DNA of 46,706 bases, from assembly GCF_022601685.1 (NCBI RefSeq), contig NZ_JAKUML010000019.1, forward strand, positions 1 to 46,706. Direction: 5' to 3'. A model generated the notes under the pieces. That model was given only the letters and a program-made list of their open reading frames with translations, did no database searches and was not told where the DNA came from. This document shows positions 7,555 through 17,826 of this stretch, piece after piece. The stretch comes from Acinetobacter sedimenti. GTDB taxonomy: Bacteria; Pseudomonadota; Gammaproteobacteria; Pseudomonadales; Moraxellaceae. Position 1 is the stretch's first letter. The number at the start of each line of letters is the position of its first letter. A program made the translations under genes and the position numbers.

Positions 7555-9828
7555 ATGGACGAACAAGCATTAAAGCAAGCCGCATTGTATTATCATGAGT
7601 TTCCACGCCCTGGTAAAATCAACGTCACACCAAGCAAACAAGTCGTCAATCAACGTGATCTTGCACTCGCCTACTCTCCAGGTGTGGCTGCACCTTGTTT
7701 AGAAATTGCCAAAGACCCTGCAAATGCTGCCAAGTATACCGCACGTGGTAATCTCGTCGCTGTGGTTAGTAATGGTACTGCGGTACTTGGACTGGGTAAT
7801 ATCGGACCACTCGCCTCAAAACCTGTCATGGAAGGTAAAGGCGTACTTTTTAAAAAATTTGCTGGTGTCGACGTATTCGACATCGAAATTGCAGAAAATG
7901 ATCCTGATAAAATCGTTGATATCGTTGCCGCATTAGAGCCAACTTTTGGCGGAATTAACCTCGAAGATATCAAAGCTCCTGAATGTTTTTACATTGAGCA
8001 AAAACTCCGTGAACGCATGAAAATTCCTGTGTTTCATGATGATCAACATGGCACAAGTATCATTGTCGGCTCAGCACTATTAAATGCCTTGCAAATCGTC
8101 AATAAAAAGATCGAAGACATAAAAATCATCGTCTCTGGTGCAGGTGCAGCAGCACTTTCTTGCTTAGATTTACTTTGTGCATTAGGTGCACGTAAAGAAA
8201 ACATCATCGTAGCCGACTCTCGCGGATTATTAACAACATCTCGTGAAGGCTTAGATGCTTCAAAAATGCGTTATGTACAAGACATCCCTGAAAGCAAATT
8301 GCACGAAGTGATCGGCGGATCAGATATGTTCTTGGGACTCTCTGCTGCGGGCATTTTGACCAAAGAAATGGTTAAAGAAATGGCGAAAGATCCGATTATT
8401 TTCGCGCTTGCTAACCCTGACCCTGAGATTCTACCTGAGCATGCGCACGAAGTACGCCCTGATGCCATCATGGCGACTGGTCGTTCAGATTATCCAAACC
8501 AAGTGAACAATGCCCTTTGTTTCCCATATATTTTCCGTGGAGCTTTGGACGTTGGCGCAACCACCATTAACGAAGAAATGAAAATTGCCTGTGTCCATGC
8601 AATTGCACGCATGGCGCATGTCGAAGCTGACGCTGCTTCTTATGGTGAAAAATCAGGTAGCTTTGGTCGTGATTATTTGATTCCTCGTCCACTTGATCAG
8701 CGCTTGATTCTTGAGATTGCACCTGCTGTTGCACGTGCTGCAATGGAATCTGGCGTTGCGACACGCCCAATCGAAGACTTTGCTGTGTATCATCAGCGTT
8801 TGTCTGAGTTTGTATACAACTCAGCATTCATCATGAAGCCTATTTTTGCAAAAGCGAAATCAGCTCCAAAACGTATTGCTTACGCTGAGGGTGAAGATGC
8901 ACGTGTACTTCGTGCTGCGCAAATTGCTATTGATGAAAAAATCGCATTTCCAATATTAGTTGGTCGTACTAAAGTCATTGAAGACAATATTCGTAAGCTT
9001 GGCTTGCGTATGGTACACGGTGAGAATATTGAGATCGTCGATCAAGAACTCAATCCAATGTACGATGAGTTTTGGAAAGATTTTTACAACGCATTGAAAC
9101 GCAAAGGCACAACAGTTGAATTTGCTCAGCGTGAAGCTCGTCGTCGCTCGACTTTGGTTGCGGCAATGCTTGTGAAGTTTGGCAAAGCTGATGGTATGCT
9201 TTGTGGTACGTATTCAGGTTATGACGTTCATTTAGAGTTTGTCAAAGATGTGATTGGCCTAAAAAATGGTCATCAGACATTCTTTACCTTGAATGCGTTA
9301 ATGCTTGAAGATCGTAATCTCTTTATTGCTGATACTTATGTCAACACCAATCCTACAGCTGAACAATTGGCTGAGATGACGATTTTGGCTGCAGAAGAAG
9401 TGCGTCGCTTTGGTATTACACCTCGTATTGCCCTACTTTCTCATTCTAGCTTTGGTAGTGACGAGCTTGATCCTAGTGCGCAAAAAATGCGTGAAGTGTT
9501 TCGCATCTTATCTGAAAAAGCGCCAGAGCTCGAAGTTGAAGGTGAAATGCACGGTGATGCAGCGATGGATGAAACCATTCGTGATGGCGCATTCCCGAAT
9601 TCACGCTTTAAAGGTTCAGCAAACTTATTGATCATGCCGAATCTTGATGCGGCAAATATTTCATTTAACTTGCTCAAATCGACCGTCGGCAACAATGTAA
9701 CAATTGGTCCGATCCTATTAGGTGTCGCAAAACCTGTGCATATTTTGACACCGACTACAACGACTCGTCGTATCATCAACATGACTGCGTTGACTGTTGC
9801 TGAAATTCAAGAAAATGAAAAAGTTTAA
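7555..9828 (+). CDS. maeB: NADP-dependent malic enzyme (MaeB type) with phosphotransacetylase-like domain
   Basis: It oxidatively decarboxylates malate to pyruvate, supplying NADPH and linking the TCA cycle to gluconeogenic precursors. The 757 residues match the MaeB hybrid architecture. A malic N-terminal domain (about 15-155) carries [22 protein letters not shown] and the metal-site segment [10 protein letters not shown]. An NAD(P)-binding domain (about 165-400) carries [12 protein letters not shown]-terminal phosphotransacetylase-like domain (about 425-755) contains [15 protein letters not shown] and ends in the [13 protein letters not shown] region. In known MaeB proteins that domain is regulatory, mediating acetyl-CoA inhibition. 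The start has GAGAGTAAG upstream. It is monocistronic, with its own promoter and terminator. Confidence 0.95.
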   Translation: MDEQALKQAALYYHEFPRPGKINVTPSKQVVNQRDLALAYSPGVAAPCLEIAKDPANAAKYTARGNLVAVVSNGTAVLGLGNIGPLASKPVMEGKGVLFKKFAGVDVFDIEIAENDPDKIVDIVAALEPTFGGINLEDIKAPECFYIEQKLRERMKIPVFHDDQHGTSIIVGSALLNALQIVNKKIEDIKIIVSGAGAAALSCLDLLCALGARKENIIVADSRGLLTTSREGLDASKMRYVQDIPESKLHEVIGGSDMFLGLSAAGILTKEMVKEMAKDPIIFALANPDPEILPEHAHEVRPDAIMATGRSDYPNQVNNALCFPYIFRGALDVGATTINEEMKIACVHAIARMAHVEADAASYGEKSGSFGRDYLIPRPLDQRLILEIAPAVARAAMESGVATRPIEDFAVYHQRLSEFVYNSAFIMKPIFAKAKSAPKRIAYAEGEDARVLRAAQIAIDEKIAFPILVGRTKVIEDNIRKLGLRMVHGENIEIVDQELNPMYDEFWKDFYNALKRKGTTVEFAQREARRRSTLVAAMLVKFGKADGMLCGTYSGYDVHLEFVKDVIGLKNGHQTFFTLNALMLEDRNLFIADTYVNTNPTAEQLAEMTILAAEEVRRFGITPRIALLSHSSFGSDELDPSAQKMREVFRILSEKAPELEVEGEMHGDAAMDETIRDGAFPNSRFKGSANLLIMPNLDAANISFNLLKSTVGNNVTIGPILLGVAKPVHILTPTTTTRRIINMTALTVAEIQENEKV

Positions 9829-9868
9829 TTTTAAAAAAAGCTTACTTTTCTAACTTTTTCTTTATCGC

Positions 9869-9907
9869 TAAAACCTCTAATGTCAATCATTGGAGGTTTT
9901 TGCTTTT
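9869..9907 (+). terminator. rho-independent terminator after maeB
   Basis: Stem AAACCTCTAATG with CATTGGAGGTTT (one G-U pair), a 6-base loop, then TTTTTGCTTTT. Confidence 0.85.
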
Positions 9908-9992
9908 AGGCTTTTAATTCAAATAATGCAAAGCGCTTTATATTTGTTATGATCAGAACAATCTGTTTGTAAATTTTTATTGATACGTTGTT

Positions 9993-11228
9993 ATGAAAAT
10001 CTATTTAGTCGGCGGTGCAGTACGTGATCAGCTCTTAGACCGTGAAGTGATCGAGCGTGATTATGTCGTGGTCGGTGCAACGCCTGCACAGATGATTGCA
10101 CTTGGCTATCAACAAGTTGGTAAAGATTTTCCAGTATTTTTGCATCCTGAAAGCAAAGAAGAATACGCCCTTGCACGCACCGAACGTAAAAATGGACATG
10201 GCTATCAAGGCTTTGATTTTTTCACTTCACCTGAAGTGACTTTAGAACAAGATTTATCACGTCGTGACTTGACCATCAATGCGATGGCGATGGATGAAGA
10301 TGGCAATATCACCGATCTTTTTCATGGTACGCAAGATTTAAAAAATCGAGTGCTGCGCCATGTGTCCGATGCTTTTATTGAAGATCCACTACGTGTATTA
10401 CGTGTCGCTCGATTTACTGCACGCTACCATAATTATGGCTTTCAGATTGCACCTAAAACCATGCAATTGATGCAACGTATCAGTGACTCAGGTGAGTTAT
10501 CACACATTTCTGCTGAGCGTGTATGGAAAGAAACAGTAAGAGCTTTAGCAGAAAATGATGCTGATGTGTATTTCTCTGTGCTTCGTGAATGTGGAGCGTT
10601 GAAACAATGGTTTCCTGAAGTCGATGCGTTGTTTGGCGTGCCACAACGTGCTGAATATCATCCAGAGATTGATTGTGGTATCCATACGCTGATGTCATTA
10701 CAACAAGCGTGCAAAAATAACTTTTCAACCATCGTTCGCTTTGCGGTGCTTTGTCATGATTTAGGGAAAGCATTAACACCTGCGGATGTCTTACCACGAC
10801 ATATCATGCACGAACAGCGTGGTATTGAACCTGTCAAAGCCCTATGCAAACGCTTAAAAGTCCCGAGAGATTTTCAGCAATTGGCTCTGAAAGTGTGTGA
10901 ATATCATTTGCTTTGTCATCAGTTATTTCAGCTAAAAGCATCCACGATTTTAAAACTATTAAAAAGTCTTGATACCTTTCGCAAACCTGAACAAGTAATT
11001 TACTTTGCACAAGCTTGTTTGTGTGATGCACGAGGACGTTTAAATTTTGAGGAGAAACCTTATCCACAAGCTGAAGTATTGATGCACCTAGCACAACAGC
11101 TTGCGAATTATAAAATTGAAATTCCTGAAGGTTTGCAAGGCAAAGCGATTGCTGAGCACTTAGATCGTGAACGGTCTAGATGGATCGCTGATTTTATGAA
11201 AGAAGCAAAGCAAACACTTTCTGTTTAA
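9993..11228 (+). CDS. cca: multifunctional CCA tRNA nucleotidyltransferase with HD domain
   Basis: It adds or repairs the 3'-CCA of tRNAs without a template. The 411-residue length and order match the long gammaproteobacterial form. The class II nucleotidyltransferase head has LVGGAVRD (5-12), RRDLTINAMA and EDPLRVLRVARF. An HD phosphohydrolase domain has CHDLGK (H255, D256), known in the family for phosphatase and phosphodiesterase activity. The catalytic carboxylate pair usually written D-x-D is E21-R-D23 here. The start ATG at 9993 follows the maeB terminator. It converges with the dehydrogenase gene at 11289 without an obvious terminator between them. Confidence 0.96.
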   Translation: MKIYLVGGAVRDQLLDREVIERDYVVVGATPAQMIALGYQQVGKDFPVFLHPESKEEYALARTERKNGHGYQGFDFFTSPEVTLEQDLSRRDLTINAMAMDEDGNITDLFHGTQDLKNRVLRHVSDAFIEDPLRVLRVARFTARYHNYGFQIAPKTMQLMQRISDSGELSHISAERVWKETVRALAENDADVYFSVLRECGALKQWFPEVDALFGVPQRAEYHPEIDCGIHTLMSLQQACKNNFSTIVRFAVLCHDLGKALTPADVLPRHIMHEQRGIEPVKALCKRLKVPRDFQQLALKVCEYHLLCHQLFQLKASTILKLLKSLDTFRKPEQVIYFAQACLCDARGRLNFEEKPYPQAEVLMHLAQQLANYKIEIPEGLQGKAIAEHLDRERSRWIADFMKEAKQTLSV

Positions 11229-11288
11229 ATGACTGATTAAAGTGTTTTGACTTTGCTTTATTTGAAATGTGCTTTATTTAGAGTGGCT

Positions 11289-12092
11289 TTATTTCACTTT
11301 ACTTTTTCGGATCATCTTATACATCAGCTTCGGCGAGATTCGAGAGATTGCTACACCAAGTTTTTCTTTCAGTCCGCCAATGACGATATATTCCTGATCG
11401 TTCATGACTGCTTTTACTACTTTTTGTGCAAAATCATCTGCTTTTAAACCATTTTCAATCGCTTCATCTTGATGTGCTTGCGCTTGCCCTGCACCATTGA
11501 GTGCATTAAACGACACATTGGTTTTGACAAAACCAGGGAAAACCACAGATACATTGAGTCCTTTCTCGGCATATTCTGCACGTAAGCTATTAGCCCACAT
11601 ATGAATTGCACCTTTTGCCGCAGAATAACTCGCTCGGTATTGTGTACCAAGTAAACCTGCGACACTAGAGATAAATATCACATGCCCAGAGCCTTGATTT
11701 TCAAGGTAAGGTAAAACACATTTTGTCATACTAATTTGCGCAAAATAATCAATTTCCATGATACGACGTTCAGTGTCTATCGTCGTATCCGCAATCAAAG
11801 CACGTTGACTTAACCCTGCATTGTTAATGAGATAATCAATACGCTGACATTTTTCAATAACTTGCTCTACCGCCTGCTGTGCTTGATCTGCTTGAGTCAC
11901 ATCGAATGCCACACAGAGGTGATTTTCAGGATGATTTAACTGCTGACGTACACGTTCTAGCTCTTCACCTCGACGTGCTGATAGCACCACTTTTGCACCG
12001 AGATTGGCAAATACTTGGGCAAGTGCTTCACCAATCCCCGAGCTTGCCCCTGTGATCCAAACCACTTTTTGATCTAAATTTCCTTGACTCAA
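11289..12092 (-). CDS. short-chain dehydrogenase/reductase (SDR) family protein
   Basis: A classical SDR of 267 residues. It has cofactor motif TGASSGIG (14-21), SARR near residue 38-41 suggesting NADP preference, NNAG (90-93), a catalytic serine in ISS (142-143) and YSAAK (Y156, K160). Substrate is unknown; homologous SDRs act on lipids, steroids or other alcohols and ketones. The start is taken as TTG at 12090-12092, because AAGGA lies 8 bases upstream, about 12101-12105. A more upstream TTG at 12123-12125 has no such site. It is 40 bp downstream of the 227-aa gene on the same strand, so the two form an operon. Confidence 0.9.
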   Translation of the reverse strand: MSQGNLDQKVVWITGASSGIGEALAQVFANLGAKVVLSARRGEELERVRQQLNHPENHLCVAFDVTQADQAQQAVEQVIEKCQRIDYLINNAGLSQRALIADTTIDTERRIMEIDYFAQISMTKCVLPYLENQGSGHVIFISSVAGLLGTQYRASYSAAKGAIHMWANSLRAEYAEKGLNVSVVFPGFVKTNVSFNALNGAGQAQAHQDEAIENGLKADDFAQKVVKAVMNDQEYIVIGGLKEKLGVAISRISPKLMYKMIRKSKVK

Positions 12093-12132
12093 TGTAACAT
12101 CCTTTTCGCGTTGTATTTTTTGCAATTAAACT

Positions 12133-12816
12133 TTACGCCGACTTAGCATAAATAAACTTTTGAAAATGTTCAGCATAGCGCATCGCAAGCTGTGGTGAGG
12201 AGTGTTGCCCCATTTTTTCAATACGTTTATAGCCAATACTGGTAACGAGATGAATCACGCCATTTAAGGTTTTATCCACCACAAAGTTAAATTTCAACAT
12301 CGATTTTGGCTTACGAATAAACTCAGTTACGCCGAGATCAATCACTTCGATAATATTTTTCAACATTGAATCAATGGCTGACAAATCACCTTGTTGGATA
12401 CGCTCAACATCTTTAAGCATACTTTGCACCAGTGCATTGGGCACAGCATAGCGGAGCAAACTGGTTTTGGGATGACTCAAATCAAAGTGCGCCACCATAT
12501 GATTGGATACAGGTGTTAGGCGATCGTTGTTAAACATGCCGACTGCCCACGGCATATATTTTTGTAGTTGCTCTCGGATTTGACCCAAAACTTTTTCAGC
12601 TTCATCGGCATGATCCGCAAGTTCAGGTTGTTGTCTATTGGCATGGATGAGTTCCATAAAGACTTGATCAAGCACCTGATGGGTAATCTCGGTAAAGACT
12701 TGCCCTAAGTCTTTAGACAAATCTTTGCCATCACCATGATTAAGCCGTGTATTAATATCTTCAAGCTCACGATAGGTTCGATCGTGTATTTTTAGATGGA
12801 CATTTTGTGTAGTCAC
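12133..12816 (-). CDS. conserved hypothetical protein, 227 aa
   Basis: I do not recognise a named domain. The protein is soluble-looking and helical, with no signal peptide. It has an acidic middle (ELADHADEAEKVLGQIREQLQKYMPW) and a C-terminal half with KPKSMLKFNFVVDKTLNGVIHL. It is the first gene of a two-gene operon with the SDR enzyme, which suggests a shared pathway. The ATG is at 12814-12816. The divergent intergenic stretch to valS (12817-13101) is AT rich and holds the valS promoter. Confidence 0.75.
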   Translation of the reverse strand: MTTQNVHLKIHDRTYRELEDINTRLNHGDGKDLSKDLGQVFTEITHQVLDQVFMELIHANRQQPELADHADEAEKVLGQIREQLQKYMPWAVGMFNNDRLTPVSNHMVAHFDLSHPKTSLLRYAVPNALVQSMLKDVERIQQGDLSAIDSMLKNIIEVIDLGVTEFIRKPKSMLKFNFVVDKTLNGVIHLVTSIGYKRIEKMGQHSSPQLAMRYAEHFQKFIYAKSA

Positions 12817-13056
12817 CGCTACTTACCCCTGCTTTTAATTTTTAAATCTTTGCGTCCAAATTCCTTTGACGCATTTTTCTACGCTGTGATCTAATTTTAA
12901 AAAATCAAATCTGATCAAACACACGCTATTCTTTCATCAGTGTAACAAGTCCGAACTAGATGCTCAATTGTATTTTAAGCTTTATATTTTCTAGCTTAAA
13001 GGACAAAATTCAAGTCATGAAAGCACAATCGTTGCATATATTTTTACGACTATTTT

Positions 13057-13065
13057 TGCTAGAAT
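13057..13065 (+). promoter_or_regulatory. extended -10 element of valS
   Basis: TGCTAGAAT (TG at 13057-13058, TAGAAT at 13060-13065) is an extended -10 box. No good -35 at 17 bp is visible. It lies 37 bp before the chosen valS ATG and overlaps nothing coding. Confidence 0.45.
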
Positions 13066-13101
13066 AACACCAATTTTTTGCTATTTCATACGCCATATCC
13101 A

Positions 13102-16032
13102 ATGACTGAACAAAACTCAAACCAAGCCTCAAATACCGCCCAAAATATTGCAACCACTTACGATCCATCTGATATTGAACGCAAATGGTACAAAGTCTGG
13201 GAAGACAATGGTTACTTTAAACCGCACGCTGCAGAAGCGAATTCAACGGCAACACCTTTTACCATCATGCTTCCACCGCCAAACGTGACAGGTAGCTTGC
13301 ATATGGGACATGGTTTTAACAATGCCATCATGGATGCGTTGACTCGATACCACCGCATGCAAGGTCATAATACGTTGTGGCAACCGGGTACAGACCATGC
13401 GGGGATTGCAACGCAAACCGTTGTAGAGCGTCAGCTTGGTGAGCAAGGCATTACTCGTCATGATTTGGGACGTGAAAAATTATTAGAAAAGATTTGGGAA
13501 TGGAAAGAAAAGTCAGGCGGAACAATCACAGGTCAGATTCGTCGTCTTGGTTCTTCGGTAGACTGGACACGTGAACGCTTTACCATGGATGATGGTTTAT
13601 CCGATGCTGTGAAAGAAGTCTTTGTACGTTTGCATGAGGAAGGCTTGATCTATCGTGGTAAACGATTGGTCAACTGGGATCCTAAGCTACATACCGCCCT
13701 ATCTGACCTTGAAGTGGAAAGCAAAGAAGAACAAGGTTCATTGTGGCATTTCCGCTATTTCTTTGAAGATAAATCACTCAAAACCAAAGATGGCAATGAC
13801 TATCTTGTAGTCGCAACCACTCGACCTGAAACTCTACTTGGCGATAGTGCGGTTGCAGTACACCCTGAAGATGAACGCTATCAACATTTGATTGGTAAAA
13901 ATATCGTGCTACCGATCACCGGTCGTCTTGTACCCATCGTTGCCGATGATTATGTAGAAAAAGACTTTGGAACAGGTTGTGTCAAAATCACGCCTGCACA
14001 CGACTTCAATGACTATGATCTTGGCAAACGTCACGATCTACCAGTGATTAATATTTTTGATAAAGATGCCAAAATCTTGAGCGAATTTGACTGGATGGAA
14101 AAAACTGGCGTACCAGTGACTAAAACCATCACTGCACCTGAAAGCTATGTCGCACTTGAGCGTTACGTTGCTCGTAAAAAGCTGGTTGCGGAAGCTGAAG
14201 CCGAAGGTTGGTTAGAAAAAATCGAGCCATATACACTCAAAGCACCACGTAGCGAGCGTTCAGGTGTAATTGTTGAGCCATTATTATCAGATCAATGGTA
14301 TGTGAAGATTCAACCGCTTGCTGAGCCTGCGATCGAAGCAGTGAAAAATGGCGACATAAAATTCGTTCCTGAACAGTACAGCAATATGTACATGGCATGG
14401 ATGAACAATATTCAAGATTGGGCGATCAGCCGTCAGCTTTGGTGGGGACATCGTATCCCTGCATGGTACGACGATGCAGGCAATATCTACGTTGGACGTA
14501 ACGAAGCCGAAGTTCGTGAGAAGCATAACTTAGCTGAAGATCTTGAAATCCGACAGGATGAAGACGTACTGGATACATGGTTCTCCTCTGCGCTGTGGAC
14601 GTTCTCAACGCTTGGCTGGACTGGCGATGCACAAAAAGATGCGGAAAATTATTTCTTAAAAACCTTCCATCCAACCAATGTTTTGGTGACTGGTTTTGAC
14701 ATCATTTTCTTTTGGGTTGCCCGAATGATCATGATGACTTTGCACTTCGTCAAAGATGAACATGGCAAACCACAAGTCCCGTTCAAAACTGTCTATGTAC
14801 ATGGTTTGGTACGTGATGGCGAAGGTCAAAAAATGTCAAAATCTAAAGGCAACGTGCTCGATCCTTTAGATTTGGTCGATGGTATTGATCTTGAAACCTT
14901 AGTTCAAAAACGTACCACTGGTTTGATGAATCCTTCAACTGCGCCGAAGATCGAAAAAGCCACGCGTAAAGAATTCCCAGACGGCATTAACGCATACGGA
15001 ACAGATGCGCTACGCTTTACTTTCTGCGCACTTGCCAATACGGGTCGTGACATCAAATTCGATATGAAACGTGTCGAGGGCTATCGCAACTTCTGTAATA
15101 AAATTTGGAATGCGACTCGCTTCGTGATGATGAATGTCGAAGGCAAGCAAGTTGCACAAACGGTACAACCTGAGCTATGGGAATTGCCTGAACAATGGAT
15201 CATCAGCCGTCTACAGAAGGCAGAACAAGCTGTAAAACTCGGCTTTGAAACATATCGTTTAGACCTCGTAGCACAGAGCATTTATGACTTTATTTGGAAT
15301 GAATATTGCGACTGGTATGTCGAGCTGACCAAGCCTGTACTGAATGACGAAAATGTTTCAGAAGCTCGTAAAGCCGAAGTCCGTCGTGTCTTGCTTTCAG
15401 TCATGGAATCTGCGCTACGTCTTGCACATCCATTGATGCCATTCTTAACTGAAGAAATCTGGCAGACGCTTGCACCGATGATCGGACGTGGTGGCGATAC
15501 CATTATGCTTGCGCCATACCCTGTTGCCGAAGAAGCGAAAATCAACAATCAAGCCGAAGCCGATATGGATTGGCTACAAGCCTTGATCGGTGCGGTTCGT
15601 AATATCCGTGGTGAAATGGGCTTGGGCAATGCTCGCCTGTTGCCTGTGTTATTGCAAAATATCAGCGATGCAGAACGTACTCGTATTGAGCGCATTGAGC
15701 CATTGTTCAAGGCTTTGGCAAAAGTGGAAAGTATCGAGTTCTTGAGTCTTGATCAAGAGCCACCGCTATCGTCTTCAAGTGTGGTTGGTCAGGCTTCGGT
15801 ATTTGTTCCAATGAAAGGTTTGATTGATCCAAAAGCTGAGCTTGCTCGTCTGCAAAAAGATTTAGACAAAGTGCAAAAACAACATGACCAAATCGCAGGG
15901 AAACTTGCCAATGAAGGTTTTGTGGCAAAAGCACCGCCTGCTGTTGTGGAAGGTGAAAAAGTTAAATTGGCGGAGTTTGCCGATCAACTTGGCAAGATCA
16001 AAGCGAATATGGAGCAGATTGCGAATTTGTAA
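13102..16032 (+). CDS. valS: valyl-tRNA synthetase
   Basis: Class Ia synthetase charging tRNA-Val, with editing of misactivated threonine. The HIGH-type motif HMGH is at 67-70 after PPPNVTGSL, and KMSKS is at 577-581. The editing (CP1) domain carries [12 protein letters not shown]-terminal coiled coil ([19 protein letters not shown] and following) binds tRNA. With the ATG at 13102 the protein is 976 residues. An upstream in-frame TTG at 13078 would sit only a dozen bases after the -10 box and has no binding site. A strong terminator follows. Confidence 0.96.
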   Translation: MTEQNSNQASNTAQNIATTYDPSDIERKWYKVWEDNGYFKPHAAEANSTATPFTIMLPPPNVTGSLHMGHGFNNAIMDALTRYHRMQGHNTLWQPGTDHAGIATQTVVERQLGEQGITRHDLGREKLLEKIWEWKEKSGGTITGQIRRLGSSVDWTRERFTMDDGLSDAVKEVFVRLHEEGLIYRGKRLVNWDPKLHTALSDLEVESKEEQGSLWHFRYFFEDKSLKTKDGNDYLVVATTRPETLLGDSAVAVHPEDERYQHLIGKNIVLPITGRLVPIVADDYVEKDFGTGCVKITPAHDFNDYDLGKRHDLPVINIFDKDAKILSEFDWMEKTGVPVTKTITAPESYVALERYVARKKLVAEAEAEGWLEKIEPYTLKAPRSERSGVIVEPLLSDQWYVKIQPLAEPAIEAVKNGDIKFVPEQYSNMYMAWMNNIQDWAISRQLWWGHRIPAWYDDAGNIYVGRNEAEVREKHNLAEDLEIRQDEDVLDTWFSSALWTFSTLGWTGDAQKDAENYFLKTFHPTNVLVTGFDIIFFWVARMIMMTLHFVKDEHGKPQVPFKTVYVHGLVRDGEGQKMSKSKGNVLDPLDLVDGIDLETLVQKRTTGLMNPSTAPKIEKATRKEFPDGINAYGTDALRFTFCALANTGRDIKFDMKRVEGYRNFCNKIWNATRFVMMNVEGKQVAQTVQPELWELPEQWIISRLQKAEQAVKLGFETYRLDLVAQSIYDFIWNEYCDWYVELTKPVLNDENVSEARKAEVRRVLLSVMESALRLAHPLMPFLTEEIWQTLAPMIGRGGDTIMLAPYPVAEEAKINNQAEADMDWLQALIGAVRNIRGEMGLGNARLLPVLLQNISDAERTRIERIEPLFKALAKVESIEFLSLDQEPPLSSSSVVGQASVFVPMKGLIDPKAELARLQKDLDKVQKQHDQIAGKLANEGFVAKAPPAVVEGEKVKLAEFADQLGKIKANMEQIANL

Positions 16033-16051
16033 TTTGTTTCAAATCCCTATC

Positions 16052-16087
16052 GTAAAAACCTAGAGCATTTGTGTTCTAGGTTTTTAC
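16052..16087 (+). terminator. rho-independent terminator after valS
   Basis: Perfect stem GTAAAAACCTAGA / TCTAGGTTTTTAC around a short loop. The A and T tracts on both sides allow it to work in either direction. Confidence 0.88.
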
Positions 16088-16140
16088 TTTTGCATATCCT
16101 AAATACCATTATTTGATCGACTCAATCCACCTTAGTCAAA

Positions 16141-16344
16141 TTGCCATTTCTCTACTTTCAAGGGGTTGATGCCACGCCAATTGTTGGTTTTGACAATGTA
16201 TTGCTAGATGAAATATTAGGTTTGTCTGCGCTTGGTCTGCGTAGTGTGGTGATCGTGGCGCTTGGCTATCGAAGCACTGAAGACTTCAATGCGGACTTAC
16301 CAAAAGCACGTTTAAGCAAAGACGCAGTAATTCGATTTTTATAA
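16141..16344 (+). pseudogene. C-terminal remnant of an NfsB-type nitroreductase
   Basis: The 67 residues match only the last third of the NAD(P)H-dependent nitroreductase (NfsB/FRase I) family: GVDATPIVGFD, then LGLSALGLRSVVIVALGYRSTEDFN, then LPKARLSKD. A complete member is about 200-220 residues. The upstream 16088-16140 holds no FMN-binding N-terminal part, and the frame is closed by TGA about 30 bases upstream. The apparent start is a TTG without a ribosome binding site. I read this as a 5'-deleted gene remnant left between valS and purT. Confidence 0.75.
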
Positions 16345-16474
16345 GTCATTGCTAAGGCGATTTAGTATTTTCAATAAGTATAAATCACATCATATTTATT
16401 GTGCAAAGTTTGATCATTTTCAACATTTGTGCATAGATCAGCCTGTCTTTAGGCTATATGTCCTGCACTCTGTC

Positions 16475-16483
16475 TGCTATGCT
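16475..16483 (+). promoter_or_regulatory. candidate extended -10 of purT
   Basis: TGCTATGCT (TG at 16475-16476, TATGCT at 16478-16483) lies 38 bp before the purT ATG. The -35 region is poor. Upstream, AGCC and GGCT arms around 16440-16454 could form a small hairpin. Nothing else was seen in 16345-16520. Confidence 0.35.
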
Positions 16484-16520
16484 AAAGCCCACGATAAAAT
16501 TATTATTTTAGGTTGACGGC

Positions 16521-17729
16521 ATGACAGTACGCATCGGCACTCCTTTACAATCTTCCGCCACTCGGGTGTTATTTTTAGGTTCAGGTGAGCTCGGCAAAGA
16601 GGTAGTGATTTCCCTGCAACGCCTCGGTGTTGAAGTGATTGCAGCCGATCGTTATGACAATGCGCCTGCCATGCAAGTCGCACATCGCAGTTACACCTTG
16701 AATATGAATGATGCGAAGGCGTTAAAGACTTTAATTGATGAAGTAAAACCACATCTGATCGTACCTGAGATCGAAGCGATAGCTACAGAAGTCTTATTAG
16801 ATATTGAAGCACAAAATATTGCGACAGTGATCCCCTCTGCTAAAGCAGTCAATCTGACCATGAACCGTGAAGGGATTCGTCGCCTCGCTGCTGAAGAATT
16901 GGGTTTACCGACGTCGATTTATCGTTTTGCCGATAGCTTAGAAAGTTTCCGTGCTGCCTGTGATGACATTGGCTATCCAAACTTTGTCAAACCTGTGATG
17001 TCATCTTCGGGTAAAGGTCAATCTAGAGTGACCAACTTTAAAGAAGTTGATGCCGCTTGGGATTACGCCATGCAAGGCGGTCGAGTCAATCAAGGTAAAG
17101 TAATTATCGAATCGCAAATCAACTTTGATTATGAAATTACCCTACTGACCGTCCGTGCCAAAAATCCAGAAACAGGTGTCATCGAAACCCATTTCTGCGA
17201 TCCGATCGGACACCGTCAGGAAGCAGGCGATTATGTGGAAAGTTGGCAACCTCAAGCAATGAACGAAACTGCCCTCATTGAAGCCAAACGCATTGCAGAT
17301 AAAGTCACAACGGCACTGGGTGGTTGTGGTATTTTTGGTGTGGAATTATTTATTAAAGCCGATCAAGTATGGTTTAGTGAAGTGTCACCTCGTCCGCATG
17401 ATACAGGTCTGGTGACATTGGCGAGTCAATTCCAAAGTGAGTTTGAACTCCATGCTCGGGCAATTCTAGGCTTGCCAGTGAATACTACTCGTCACAGTAC
17501 TGCTGCCAGTGCGGTGATCTATGCAGGTCAAGATGGTGAGAATTTAAGCTTTAGTAATTTGCAACACGCATTGACGCACCCTGATACCGATTTACGTTTA
17601 TTTGGTAAGCCTGAAGGTTTTGTCAAACGTCGTATGGGCGTGGCAACAGCACGTGCAGAAACGATTGAAAGTGCACGTCAACTTGCCAAAGCAACTGCCG
17701 ATGCGGTACAAGTAAACCCATCAGAATAA
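16521..17729 (+). CDS. purT: formate-dependent phosphoribosylglycinamide formyltransferase 2
   Basis: PurT converts GAR, formate and ATP to formyl-GAR, the folate-independent route for step three of purine synthesis. The 402-residue ATP-grasp protein shows the family features. The N-terminal pre-ATP-grasp part has [12 protein letters not shown] and [16 protein letters not shown]. The nucleotide-binding segment is [12 protein letters not shown], and the conserved metal and ATP segment [12 protein letters not shown] is near residue 290. The final domain has [14 protein letters not shown] lies ahead of the ATG at modest spacing. It is followed by glnD after 97 bp with no terminator, so partial read-through is possible. 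Confidence 0.96.
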   Translation: MTVRIGTPLQSSATRVLFLGSGELGKEVVISLQRLGVEVIAADRYDNAPAMQVAHRSYTLNMNDAKALKTLIDEVKPHLIVPEIEAIATEVLLDIEAQNIATVIPSAKAVNLTMNREGIRRLAAEELGLPTSIYRFADSLESFRAACDDIGYPNFVKPVMSSSGKGQSRVTNFKEVDAAWDYAMQGGRVNQGKVIIESQINFDYEITLLTVRAKNPETGVIETHFCDPIGHRQEAGDYVESWQPQAMNETALIEAKRIADKVTTALGGCGIFGVELFIKADQVWFSEVSPRPHDTGLVTLASQFQSEFELHARAILGLPVNTTRHSTAASAVIYAGQDGENLSFSNLQHALTHPDTDLRLFGKPEGFVKRRMGVATARAETIESARQLAKATADAVQVNPSE

Positions 17730-17826
17730 TGGTGTTTTAACATGAACGCTTCAACCTAAACACATTGTTCAGCATCAATTGATTCGAAAATACTTTTAAT
17801 AGCACCTTTTTTAAAGAGCACATCGC

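Noticed and set aside
12817..13077. T-box or other tRNA-sensing leader for valS
   Set aside because: No T-box sequence or terminator before valS; only an extended -10 is visible.
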